Shown here piece after piece: positions 15,701-23,262 of a stretch of DNA of 40,039 bases. Under the pieces are notes generated by a model. It was not told the origin of the DNA, ran no database searches, and worked only from the letters and a program-made list of their open reading frames with translations. The stretch's first letter is position 1. Every line of letters starts with the position of its first letter. The translations under genes and the position numbers were made by a program. Location of the stretch: positions 1-40,039 of the forward strand of contig JANRJY010000005.1 in the NCBI GenBank assembly GCA_033763735.1. Direction: 5' to 3'. Source of the stretch: JANRJY01 sp033763735. GTDB lineage: Bacteria > Bacteroidota > Bacteroidia > Cytophagales > UBA9547.

Positions 15701-16129
15701 ACTAAAATTAAAAAGTGATAATTCCTGCGATTTTCTTTGAATGCTTGCTTGCAACAAATCTGAATCCTGACTGTTTAATTTGGCGAGTTGAAGTGTGTTC
15801 AAAAGTTTGTCTTTCACTTCAGGCAATAAGTTACCTATTTGGTTTGCTGCTTCTTCATCTGATATTTGATTGTTTAGTAGAAACAGTCGCATACAAGGTT
15901 CAGCCACCCAATAATAGAATGAAATCATTGCTGCTAAAATAAAAGAATAGAATAAAATAGCTCGAACCCAAGTGTACAAATTACTAAAATATGCAACACC
16001 TGTTAACAAATAATAAGAAGCCAAAACTATAGAAGCGAATATGATAATTCCCTTTAATAGCCTATTGAGGTAATACTTTTTTTTGTATTCCTTTAAATTA
16101 TGATGGACGATTTCTATCCCGCTTTGCAT
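12746..16129 (-). CDS. DUF4175-family large coiled-coil membrane protein
   Basis: An 1127-residue protein. The N-terminus has two hydrophobic helices (about 28-75), a linker, and a third near residue 155-175 (FLFPVIMTGAIILMLVPQFF). A beta-rich presumably periplasmic part follows (residues 200-490, SRPILNFFDVKLEYPAYLSKK). The rest is one of the most charged coiled coils in the window (residues about 500-800, runs of E, K and Q), then Gln/Gly/Lys-rich low complexity near 940-1030. DUF4175 is widespread in Bacteroidota and its function is unknown. The architecture suggests a long tether or a cell-envelope scaffold. It starts 82 nt from the divergent fabG. Confidence 0.85.
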   Translation of the reverse strand: MQSGIEIVHHNLKEYKKKYYLNRLLKGIIIFASIVLASYYLLTGVAYFSNLYTWVRAILFYSFILAAMISFYYWVAEPCMRLFLLNNQISDEEAANQIGNLLPEVKDKLLNTLQLAKLNSQDSDLLQASIQRKSQELSLFNFSGTIKLEENRRYLPFLFPVIMTGAIILMLVPQFFTEGTEKIVKYNTEFIPKAPFDFLMTNQKLETFKDEDLSVNLILEGRSIPSDAYVFIDGIRQKMDKLDDHHFAFLFRNLKESQSFRFEAAGFYSKNYEIQVKSRPILNFFDVKLEYPAYLSKKTERLSNAGNLLVPQGTKVNWIFDTDNTDALTVKINNDEKNIESSLLGGYNFTYKAMQSTPYSLLLKNKHGSNKDKIEYTLTVIPDEYPKINVEQFRDTTLFSHIIFGGNLSDDYGITALSLFYKRQSDKAFIEKTIKIAKGQNNQNYYYKWSIDSLELAEGESLEYYLSVWDNDAINGNKATKSSFFQIKVPSKSEMDKSIAESSDQAEQQIESTLSKAEQLKKDVKKIEQKMKTKKTLDWQDKKAIEEMLKKQEELQKEVEEMSKKHEELMQKQDRFDKTSERIAEKTKMLQELMKDVLDEETKKMYQELAKLLQEKGKDNELKDLVEKLSKKEQNVEKELDRALEMFKQLKLETKLEDITQKMEELAKAQEELAKETEKADQKDEKKNEELKQNQEQLAQKFEDVKKEMDEAEKMNEELENKMEMESTEQEEKEISKEQKEGKESLDKKENKKAAKSQKNAADKMKEMAEKLKKMQESNEMEMAEENIEDLRQILDNLITLSYNQEDLMKEFKKVNQQDPRFIELSQKQLKLKDDSKIIEDSLYALSKRVFQIQSFITKELEDMNKYMDESSVAIKARRPDLSAGKQQFAMTSMNNLALMLSDVMQQMQNQMQDQKQKPGKGGGSSKSKGKKNCESGKPSMGQLQKQLNKQISELKKSGLSGSKLSEQLAKMARQQEQIRKAMQEEGKGGANGSGGSQGKPGEEGKPEGEGNGKEKGQGQGESEKLIKEMEQTEKDLVNKRITEELLQRQEEILTRLLEHEKAQREREQDNQRESEVAKEKTRKLPPAFEQLLKEKELQLELLRTIPPNLSPYYKRETGEYFEKLNK

Positions 16130-16211
16130 GACATTTGGAATAAATATTTACATTTGCTGCCCTTAAAAAACGACACAAATTTACATTTAGTTCAAATATA
16201 GTTAATAATAT

Positions 16212-16964
16212 ATGACCATGGGATTACTTTCAGGAAAAACAGCGTTAATTACAGGTGCATCCAAAGGAATTGGTTATGCGATAGCACATTCTTTTGCAAA
16301 ACAAGGTGCAGATATTGCCTTCACTTATCTTTCTAGTGTAGAAAAAGGACAGGCTTTGGAAAAAGAACTTGCTTCATATGGCGTAAAAGTAAAAGGATAT
16401 CGTTCTGATGCTTCTGACAATAAAGCTGCTGAGGAATTAGTAACTGCTGTTAGCACTGAGTTTGGAAAATTGGATATTGTAATTAATAATGCGGGTATTA
16501 CTAAGGATGGTTTGTTGATGCGGATGACAGAAGAGCAATGGGACGAAGTTATAAGAATCAATTTGAAATCGGTTTTTAATTTGACCAAAGCAGCCATAAA
16601 AGTTATGATGCGCCAAAAATATGGTTCAATTGTCAATATGACATCCGTAGTTGGAGTAAAAGGAAATGCCGGACAGGCCAATTATGCTGCATCAAAAGCA
16701 GGAATTATTGGTTTTACTAAGTCTGTAGCATTAGAATTGGGATCTAGAAACATACGTTGTAATGCCGTAGCTCCCGGATTTATCGAAACAGAAATGACCG
16801 CTGTGCTTGATCCTAAAGTAGTTGATAGCTGGAAAGAAGCGATACCACTTAAAAGAGCCGGTCAAACACAAGATGTTGCCGATGCTTGTGTGTTTTTAGC
16901 CTCGGATATGTCAAGTTACATAACCGGGCAAGTGCTTCAGGTTGATGGAGGTATGTTGACTTAA
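16212..16964 (+). CDS. fabG: 3-oxoacyl-[ACP] reductase
   Basis: A 250-residue short-chain dehydrogenase that reduces 3-oxoacyl-ACP with NADPH in fatty acid elongation. It has the TGASKGIG cofactor motif, NNAGITKDGLLMRM, the catalytic Ser in NMTSVVG and YxxxK in NYAASKAG, and the C-terminal ITGQVLQVDGGM typical of FabG. The start is ATG ACC ATG; either Met could be used. It stands alone, divergent from the DUF4175 gene. Confidence 0.93.
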   Translation: MTMGLLSGKTALITGASKGIGYAIAHSFAKQGADIAFTYLSSVEKGQALEKELASYGVKVKGYRSDASDNKAAEELVTAVSTEFGKLDIVINNAGITKDGLLMRMTEEQWDEVIRINLKSVFNLTKAAIKVMMRQKYGSIVNMTSVVGVKGNAGQANYAASKAGIIGFTKSVALELGSRNIRCNAVAPGFIETEMTAVLDPKVVDSWKEAIPLKRAGQTQDVADACVFLASDMSSYITGQVLQVDGGMLT

Positions 16965-16978
16965 TGAAATTTGGAATA

Positions 16979-17031
16979 AAATACTTTATAGAAATTGAAA
17001 ACCTTTAAGTTTAGATTTAATTAAAGTATTT
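16979..17031. repeat. Inverted repeat in the fabG / merR convergent gap
   Basis: AAATACTTTA (16979-16988) pairs perfectly with TAAAGTATTT (17022-17031) over a 33-nt AT-rich loop. It lies between two convergent genes and may be a weak bidirectional terminator, though it lacks G+C. Confidence 0.35.
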
Positions 17032-17082
17032 ATGTAATAAAAAATCATAAATATTGCTCGTATTTCAAGCCCAACTCACAAG

Positions 17083-17970
17083 CTAAGCTTGCAACGATTC
17101 TAATATTTCAATTAAGTCTTCTACTTTATTTAATATTTGTGTATTTGATTTGAGGGTTAAATCCTGGCCCATTACTTGATATCCTGAAATTAAAACTTTT
17201 GAATCAGGGAAAGATTCACCTAATTTCAATACATAACTTTGTAAATCAACAGAAACCGGTAGACTGGTAATTACAGTAACAATGTATTCAGGTCTATGAG
17301 CTTTATAAATTTCAATTAAATCATTGAATGGCAACCATTGTCCTAAGTAAATAGATTTGAACTGTCTTGATTTAATGATATAATGTGAAAAAAGTAAACC
17401 TAATTCATGAAGTTCGCCCTCGGCCAAGTAGAGCATAAATTTTGGTGCATTTTCTTTGGCAGCAAAGTATTGACCATCAATAGCCACAATAACTTTTTGC
17501 CTGATCAAGTTTGACATAAAATGTTCCTGTGAAGGTGAAATGGCACCTGTTTGCCACATAACTCCTACCTTATTTAAAAAAGGATAGATTATATGCATCA
17601 TCGTTTTCTCAAGACCCAGTTGCAATATATTTTTGGCCATGATTTTCTCAAATCTTTCTTCATCTATATCAATCATTGATAAGGTTAGTGCCTGAATTTG
17701 ATCTGAATATTTTTGATTTCTATCAGTGATATCAAGTATTTTATTTTTGATATCTTCTTTGCTCATTGAGGCAATTTTGGATATTTTATATCCATTATCA
17801 TTTAGCAAGGAAATATTTAAAATTAACTTTAAATCCTCACCGGTATACTTTCTGATATTTGTATCCGTCCGTGAGGGAGCCATAATATGGTATCTTTGTT
17901 CCCATATTCGGAGGGTATGGGCTTTGATGCCAGAAAGTACTTCAAGGTCTTTGATACTGTAGTTGCTCAT
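17083..17970 (-). CDS. CarH/LitR-like MerR regulator with cobalamin-binding domain
   Basis: A 295-residue regulator. A MerR winged helix (residues 1-72, SIKDLEVLSGIKAHTLRIWEQRY) is followed by a helical B12-binding domain and a Rossmann B12 domain. The adenosylcobalamin photoreceptor hallmarks Wx9EH (W139, E149-H150) and ExHxxG (E186, H188, G191) are present; H188 would be the lower cobalt ligand. In Thermus CarH the residue after the Trp is the His that binds cobalt after light; here it is Gln140. It probably represses genes in the dark. No carotenoid genes are nearby. A 19-bp palindrome lies 44 bp upstream, suggesting autoregulation. Confidence 0.88.
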   Translation of the reverse strand: MSNYSIKDLEVLSGIKAHTLRIWEQRYHIMAPSRTDTNIRKYTGEDLKLILNISLLNDNGYKISKIASMSKEDIKNKILDITDRNQKYSDQIQALTLSMIDIDEERFEKIMAKNILQLGLEKTMMHIIYPFLNKVGVMWQTGAISPSQEHFMSNLIRQKVIVAIDGQYFAAKENAPKFMLYLAEGELHELGLLFSHYIIKSRQFKSIYLGQWLPFNDLIEIYKAHRPEYIVTVITSLPVSVDLQSYVLKLGESFPDSKVLISGYQVMGQDLTLKSNTQILNKVEDLIEILESLQA

Positions 17971-18013
17971 AGCACTACAACTTTAAAAGATAATTTTTGT
18001 TTGAATTTATATG

Positions 18014-18032
18014 ATTTTTGTTCAACAAAAAT
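18014..18032. promoter_or_regulatory. 19-bp perfect palindrome upstream of the MerR gene
   Basis: ATTTTTGTT-C-AACAAAAAT, 44-62 bp upstream of the regulator's ATG at 17970 and just downstream of rny. It is a candidate operator for the MerR/B12 regulator. The low G+C and lack of a U-tract argue against a terminator. Confidence 0.45.
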
Positions 18033-18041
18033 GCATTTTGA

Positions 18042-19613
18042 TTATTTTGCAAAATTAACTGCACGCATCTCTCTTATAACTGTTACTTTAATTTGACCGG
18101 GATATTGCATCTCTTTTTCTATTTTTTGAGAAATATCAAATGAAAGCATGCCTGCTTTTTCGTCCGATACATTTTCGGAATTCACAATTATTCTTAATTC
18201 TCTTCCAGCCTGCATTGCAAAGCATTTTTCAACTCCATCAAATGATAAAGCAAGTGCTTCAAGGTTTTGTAATCTTTTTATGTATGAATCCGTTGCTTCT
18301 CTTCTTGCACCTGGTCGAGAACCTGAAATTGCATCGCATGATTGCACAATAGGTGCAATAAGGCAAGTCATTTCTATTTCATCATGGTGAGCCCCGATAG
18401 CATTGCATATTTCGGGGTGTTCTTTGTATTTTTTTGCAAGTTCCATACCAAGGATGGCGTGTGGTAATTCACTTTCTTCTTGAAATACTTTTCCAATATC
18501 ATGTAATAATCCTGCTCTTTTAGCCATTTTAACCTGCAAACCAAGTTCAGCGGCCATAGTTGCACATAATCGTGCCACTTCTTTAGAATGATGAAGCAAG
18601 TTTTGAGCATATGACGAACGATATTTCATCCGACCCACTAACTTAATCAATTCCGGGTGCAAACCGTGTATGCCTAATTCAATGGCTGTTTTTTCACCGG
18701 TTTCCGCTATGTCATCGTTAATATCTTTTTTAGTTTTCTCAACAACTTCCTCAATTCGGGCTGGATGTATTCTACCATCTTGTACCAATCTGTGCAATGA
18801 AAGTCGGGCTACTTCTCTTCGTACAGGGTCAAATCCGGAAATAATAATTGCTTCCGGAGTATCATCTACAATTAACTGCACTCCGCATAGTTCTTCAAGA
18901 GCTCGTATATTTCTACCTTCTCTGCCTATAATTTTGCCTTTCAAATCTTCTGATTCCAAATTAAAAACTGAAACACAATTCTCAACAGCCTGATCAGCTG
19001 CGGTACGTTGAATGGTTTGAATAATAATTTTTTTTGCTTCTTTGGTTGCAGTGAGTTTAGCTTCTTCAACAATCTCTTTAATGAACGAAGATGCCTTACT
19101 TTGCGCTTCATTTTTAAGGTTTTCAAGCAATTGATCGCGTGCTTCGTCCACAGTTAAATTAGCAATTCTTTCCAATTGATGCACATGAGTCTGGCGCATC
19201 TTTTCAAATTCTTCTTTCTTTTTGTTTAAAAATTCCTGTTGTTGAATAAATTGCTCTTTGATTTGGTCAAGCTCTTGCTCTTTGCGCGATACATTTTGCT
19301 GAATTTGATTGAGCTGATTTTCGCGTTGTTTTACTTTTTGTTCATTCTGAATGATGATATTCTTTTTGCGATTCGACTCTTCTTCAAACTCAGTCCTCAG
19401 CCTTAGAAAATTTTCTTTTGCCTGAAGCATTTTTTCATTTTTCAATGCCTCTGCTTTTACTTCAGCTTCTCTGATAATAAGATTGGCTTTTTCAATGGCT
19501 TCTTTTTGTTTGCCTACTTGTGCCTTTTGAAGAATATTTTTACTAATATAATATCCAATAAAAATGCCTATTGTTGGCAAAGATGCAAATGTAATTAATG
19601 TGGTTATCTCCAT
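18042..19613 (-). CDS. rny: Ribonuclease Y
   Basis: A 523-residue membrane-anchored endoribonuclease that starts mRNA decay. An N-terminal helix (TLITFASLPTIGIFIGYYI) is followed by a long coiled coil (residues about 30-200). The KH domain has GREGRNIRALEELCGV, and the HD phosphohydrolase domain has HHSKEVARLC and the metal pair in LLHDIGK. Length and order are those of the family. It lies 35 nt downstream of zapA and is followed by the MerR gene. Rny is less common in Bacteroidota textbooks but frequent in their genomes. Confidence 0.95.
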   Translation of the reverse strand: MEITTLITFASLPTIGIFIGYYISKNILQKAQVGKQKEAIEKANLIIREAEVKAEALKNEKMLQAKENFLRLRTEFEEESNRKKNIIIQNEQKVKQRENQLNQIQQNVSRKEQELDQIKEQFIQQQEFLNKKKEEFEKMRQTHVHQLERIANLTVDEARDQLLENLKNEAQSKASSFIKEIVEEAKLTATKEAKKIIIQTIQRTAADQAVENCVSVFNLESEDLKGKIIGREGRNIRALEELCGVQLIVDDTPEAIIISGFDPVRREVARLSLHRLVQDGRIHPARIEEVVEKTKKDINDDIAETGEKTAIELGIHGLHPELIKLVGRMKYRSSYAQNLLHHSKEVARLCATMAAELGLQVKMAKRAGLLHDIGKVFQEESELPHAILGMELAKKYKEHPEICNAIGAHHDEIEMTCLIAPIVQSCDAISGSRPGARREATDSYIKRLQNLEALALSFDGVEKCFAMQAGRELRIIVNSENVSDEKAGMLSFDISQKIEKEMQYPGQIKVTVIREMRAVNFAK

Positions 19614-19648
19614 AAACTTTATTTTTATTTACAGAAATAGTAAAAGTA

Positions 19649-19939
19649 TTAATCATTCACAGATTTAGATATCAGTGAAGAAAGGTAGTTGATTTTGTCA
19701 ACAATTTGGTTTTCGTTTTCGAGCTTTTCGTGTTGACTTTTAATTTGTGTTACTAATCCATCAAATGCAACCATGGCCAGCAAATCCTGACGATCTTCAA
19801 TCTGATAATTTTCTTTAAACGCTTTTAAACGCTCGTTCAACAACTTTCCTGCCACTCTTAATGTTTCCTCATCACCTTCCTCCACCTTCATCGGGTAATC
19901 TCTATCTCCTATCCTAATTTTTATAGATAATATCCCCAT
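19649..19939 (-). CDS. zapA: Cell division protein ZapA
   Basis: A 96-residue FtsZ-ring stabiliser. It has the typical N-terminal beta part (IKIRIGDRDYPMKVEEGDEE), the LRVAGKLLNERLKAFKENY helix and a C-terminal coiled coil. It lies between a coiled-coil gene (9 nt upstream) and rny. Confidence 0.88.
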   Translation of the reverse strand: MGILSIKIRIGDRDYPMKVEEGDEETLRVAGKLLNERLKAFKENYQIEDRQDLLAMVAFDGLVTQIKSQHEKLENENQIVDKINYLSSLISKSVND

Positions 19940-19948
19940 AACAACCCT

Positions 19949-20248
19949 CTAAATTCTGTTTAAATATGCCAATCCTTTATCTATCTCCTTTAAGTATTCG
20001 TTAATTTTAATTTTATATTCGTAGTTCAAACGTTTATCGTCTGACACTGCATGTGCAATTTTAGATATTTTAAATTGATTTTGAAAGTTTTTGAGTTCTT
20101 CGTCTTTCATTTCTAATTGCTTTCTCAACACTTGATTCTCCGTTTGTGTTTCTTTCAATTGCTCTTTAAGTACATAATGTTGCTCCAAAAGTTTTTTTAT
20201 TTTGACTTCAAGAGCTTCAATTTTTAAAGTAACACTTTCCTTGGACAT
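19949..20248 (-). CDS. Small coiled-coil protein upstream of zapA
   Basis: A 99-residue protein. Residues 5-60 form one heptad-rich helix (KIEALEVKIKKLLEQHYVLK), then a basic stretch and a short C-terminal helix. I recognise no named family. Its position 9 nt before zapA and its ZapB-like build suggest a divisome partner, which is inference only. Confidence 0.75.
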   Translation of the reverse strand: MSKESVTLKIEALEVKIKKLLEQHYVLKEQLKETQTENQVLRKQLEMKDEELKNFQNQFKISKIAHAVSDDKRLNYEYKIKINEYLKEIDKGLAYLNRI

Positions 20249-20288
20249 GTGTATATGATTGTATATAAGTTAAATATACGATGAATTT

Positions 20289-21065
20289 TTATTTTGCAAA
20301 TAAACTTTTAGAAAATAATTTTTTTGCATTTGTTGTGGTGATTTCATCAATTGCGCTGTTTGGCATGTTATACACTTTTGACAAGGCATTTACAATATTT
20401 TCCAAATATGCAGGTTCATTGCGTTTGCCTCTGAATGGAACAGGAGCTAAATAAGGAGCATCTGTTTCGAGCAAAATATTATCAATTGGAATATCAACCA
20501 ATACTTCTGCCAAACCAGAATTCTTAAAAGTAACTACACCTCCAATTCCAAGGAAAAATCCTAAATCTATAATCTGTTTTGCTTCGTTTGAAGTGCCTGA
20601 AAAACAATGAAATACCCCTCTTAAATTAGTATTTTTATATTCTTGAATTATGTTAATTGTATCCGCGGTAGCATTACGAGTATGTAAGGCAATTGGTAGT
20701 TCCTTTTGCAAAGCCCATTCAATTTGCATTCTTAAGGCTTCTTTTTGTTGAATGATGAATGTGGTATCCCAATAATAATCTAAACCGATTTCGCCTACTG
20801 CACAATAACTCAATTCGTCCAACTTTGAATGTAAAAAAGATAATTCTTCATTATAGTTTTCTTTTACATAACAAGGATGCAATCCTAACATTGGGATATA
20901 CTTATGTGGATTGCGTAAATGAACCTTTTTTAGCTCATTAAATGATTGACTATCAACATTTGGCAATAATACTTGAGTGACCCCTTTGAATTTGGCTCGT
21001 TCTTCTATCAAATCGAAATCCGGCTCAAATACCGGATCGTAAAGGTGTGCGTGGGTATCAATCAC
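20289..21065 (-). CDS. TatD-family metal-dependent deoxyribonuclease
   Basis: A 258-residue TIM-barrel hydrolase. Metal ligands are visible in order: HAH in MIDTHAHLYD, Glu in GEIGLDYYW, His in ALHTRNA, His in FHCFSG and Asp in LLETDAPYL. The family trims DNA 3' ends and acts in repair and DNA turnover. It starts 7 nt after the superoxide dismutase stop, so the two are cotranscribed, a plausible oxidative-damage pairing. Confidence 0.92.
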   Translation of the reverse strand: MIDTHAHLYDPVFEPDFDLIEERAKFKGVTQVLLPNVDSQSFNELKKVHLRNPHKYIPMLGLHPCYVKENYNEELSFLHSKLDELSYCAVGEIGLDYYWDTTFIIQQKEALRMQIEWALQKELPIALHTRNATADTINIIQEYKNTNLRGVFHCFSGTSNEAKQIIDLGFFLGIGGVVTFKNSGLAEVLVDIPIDNILLETDAPYLAPVPFRGKRNEPAYLENIVNALSKVYNMPNSAIDEITTTNAKKLFSKSLFAK

Positions 21066-21072
21066 TAAGAAA

Positions 21073-21801
21073 CTATTTTTTAAGTGCGGTCTGTAAGTTT
21101 TCTTCCGCTTTATCCCAATTTACTACATTCCAAAATGCAGCAATGTAGTCTGCTCTTTTATTTTGATATTTTAAATAATACGCATGTTCCCATACATCGA
21201 GGCCAATAATAGGTGTGCCTTTTTCATTTTCCGGTACCACGTCCATTATTGGATTGTCCTGATTAGGTGTGCTGGTAATCATTAACGAACCTGATTTGTC
21301 AAGAACTAACCATGCCCATCCGGAACCAAATCTGCCTAAAGCTGCTTTTGTAAATTCATCTTTGAATGATTCGAAAGTTCCAAATTTCTTATTGATCAAT
21401 TCTGCTACTTTTCCTTTTGGACCTTGTTGATTATTTACTTTTAAAATTGACCAAAAAAATGTATGATTGAAATGACCACCTGCGTTATTTCGAACGGGAA
21501 TTGGGTACTTTGAAATCTTATTACACAATTCAATAATTGAAAGCGCAGCTGCATCTGTATTAGCAATTGCTTTATTCAAATTGGTTACATATGCTTGGTG
21601 ATGTTTGGAATAGTGGATTTCCATTGTCAATTTATCAATAAATGGTTCCAAAGCATCGTAACTATAACTTAAAGGTGCTAAAGTAAACTCTTCAGAGTTA
21701 GCAATTTTATTATCGATAAAAGACTTTGCCACAGCATGTTCTGATAATATAATTCCCCCGCTCACGACCAAAGAATTCTTTAAAAACTGTCTTTTATTCA
21801 T
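21073..21801 (-). CDS. Exported Fe/Mn superoxide dismutase
   Basis: A 242-residue enzyme. The catalytic part starts near residue 40 (FTLAPLSYSYDALEPFID) and has all metal ligands: His in MEIHYSKHHQAYV, His in NHTFFWS, and Asp and His in GLDVWEHAYYLKY. About 38 residues precede it: NKRQFLKNS, a hydrophobic core and an AVA site, an export leader of the twin-arginine layout but with KR. Folded, metal-loaded export via Tat fits a periplasmic role. First gene of the run with tatD. Confidence 0.92.
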   Translation of the reverse strand: MNKRQFLKNSLVVSGGIILSEHAVAKSFIDNKIANSEEFTLAPLSYSYDALEPFIDKLTMEIHYSKHHQAYVTNLNKAIANTDAAALSIIELCNKISKYPIPVRNNAGGHFNHTFFWSILKVNNQQGPKGKVAELINKKFGTFESFKDEFTKAALGRFGSGWAWLVLDKSGSLMITSTPNQDNPIMDVVPENEKGTPIIGLDVWEHAYYLKYQNKRADYIAAFWNVVNWDKAEENLQTALKK

Positions 21802-21914
21802 ATTTTTATGTATTTTTTTTGAAATTATTTGTCAAATGTCTGTTTATACAAAATTAAAATTAAATTTGTGTGAATGTAACAAACCTGTTTGAATAATTTA
21901 CTTAGAATAAATTA

Positions 21915-22691
21915 ATGAAACTTAAGTTTTGCAAATATCAAGGAACGGGTAATGATTTTATCATGATTGATGATCGTGATGAAAGATTTGAAGTAGGTAA
22001 TAAAGACCTTGTAAAAATGCTTTGCGACAGAAAGTTTGGCATTGGGGCTGATGGACTTATATTATTACAGGAGCATAAAAAGTACGACTTCCGAATGATA
22101 TACTTCAATAGTGATGGTAAAGAGAGTTCGATGTGTGGCAATGGAGGTCGATGTTTGGTGATGTTTGCACAATATCTTGGAATAATTGGAGAAAAATGCA
22201 CTTTTAAAGCTGTGGATGGTGTACATGAAGCATTTATAAGAGATGAAATTGTGCATCTTCGAATGAATGATGTGCCTGTAGTTGAAGAAAAAGACAAAAC
22301 ATATTTTTTAAATACAGGATCGCCACATTATGTAGAGTGGGTTAAGAATATTAATAACTACGATGTTTTTAATAAAGGTAAAAGCATTAGATATAGTGAT
22401 CGTTTTGCACCTGATGGTACCAATGTGAACTTTTTGGAAGCCGTTGGCAAAAATGAAATATTTGTTCGCACTTACGAACGAGGCGTTGAAAATGAGACCC
22501 TTTCATGTGGTACTGGTGTTACAGCTGCCTCGCTTGTAGCTTCTTTATCAGAGGGATTTGATAGCCCTATAGTTATTCACACCTTAGGTGGCGACTTAAA
22601 AGTATCATATAGTAAGGTAATAAATTCATTTACAAATATTTACCTTATTGGTCCTGCACAAATGATTTTTAAAGGCAAGTATTACGCCTGA
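21915..22691 (+). CDS. dapF: Diaminopimelate epimerase
   Basis: A 258-residue enzyme converting LL- to meso-diaminopimelate for lysine and peptidoglycan. It has the N-terminal FCKYQGTGNDFIMID, the first catalytic Cys in SMCGNGGRC and the second in LSCGTGVTAA, each followed by the substrate loop. Length is usual. It is divergent from the dismutase gene. A TAAATTTG box at 21861-21868 could be its -7 element, but the leader would be long and no -33 is seen. Confidence 0.95.
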   Translation: MKLKFCKYQGTGNDFIMIDDRDERFEVGNKDLVKMLCDRKFGIGADGLILLQEHKKYDFRMIYFNSDGKESSMCGNGGRCLVMFAQYLGIIGEKCTFKAVDGVHEAFIRDEIVHLRMNDVPVVEEKDKTYFLNTGSPHYVEWVKNINNYDVFNKGKSIRYSDRFAPDGTNVNFLEAVGKNEIFVRTYERGVENETLSCGTGVTAASLVASLSEGFDSPIVIHTLGGDLKVSYSKVINSFTNIYLIGPAQMIFKGKYYA

Positions 22692-22717
22692 TTATTTAAC
22701 TGAAATATTTGAATTTT

Positions 22718-23137
22718 ATGAAAAAAAGAGAATTTATTCAAAAAGCATCAGCAATAGGGGCATTAACAATTACTACTGGGGTTACAAACTTAGAGGCAAA
22801 TGCACAACAAAAATATCCTACCGGCAAGTCACAATTGGTACATCAAGTATATTTTTGGTTGAAAAAAGACTTGACAGAAGCTCAAATTAAAACCTTTGAA
22901 AGCGGTATTCGCTCCCTTTTGAAAGTTAAAACCATGAAATATGGAGCAATTGGTAAACCGGGAGCTACTGCTGATAGACCTGTTATAGAAAAAAGTTATT
23001 CATATTCGTTGCTCACAATATTTGATGATGTTGCCGGCCATGATGCTTATCAAGTTGACCCCATTCATGAGCAGTTTCTTAAAGATTGCAAAGAGATGTG
23101 GGAAAAAGTAATAGTGTACGATAGCACGACTTTTTAA
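22718..23137 (+). CDS. Exported stress-responsive Dabb-domain protein
   Basis: A 139-residue protein. The leader KKREFIQKASAIGALTITTG is Tat-like with KR, and LEANAQQ gives a cleavage site. The mature part is a Dabb ferredoxin-like barrel (LVHQVYFWLKK near its start, and HDAYQVDPIHEQF near its end). Dabb proteins dimerise, and some bind small hydrophobic ligands; the role here is unknown. I start at the ATG at 22718; a TTG at 22709 is in frame but has no support. It lies 26 nt after dapF. Confidence 0.82.
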   Translation: MKKREFIQKASAIGALTITTGVTNLEANAQQKYPTGKSQLVHQVYFWLKKDLTEAQIKTFESGIRSLLKVKTMKYGAIGKPGATADRPVIEKSYSYSLLTIFDDVAGHDAYQVDPIHEQFLKDCKEMWEKVIVYDSTTF

Positions 23138-23175
23138 TTTTATTAAAATGGCAAAAAGCTTAGCTCCTTCAAAAA

Positions 23176-23214
23176 GCCCCTCTCCTTTTCGGGGAGGTGT
23201 TTGGAGTGGGGTTA
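23176..23214 (+). repeat. Intergenic copy of the GC-rich repeat related to the ileS element
   Basis: GCCCCTCTCC-TTTTC-GGGGAGG forms a 7-bp stem with one G-T pair, followed by TTTGGAGTGGGGTTA. In reverse complement this resembles the AACCCC-rich arm and CCCCTCTCC stem of the repeats in ileS. It fills the gap between the Dabb gene and yicC. Confidence 0.6.
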
Positions 23215-23262
23215 GTTTTTTGATTTATTCTTTTTCAATTTTCTCATTACTAAATAAACAAA

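Noticed and set aside
16979..17031. Rho-independent terminator after fabG.
   Set aside because: The stem is almost pure AT with a 33-nt loop and no U-tract, so I list it only as an inverted repeat.
18670..18993. A 107-codon plus-strand ORF opposite rny.
   Set aside because: It is antisense to the conserved KH and HD region of ribonuclease Y.
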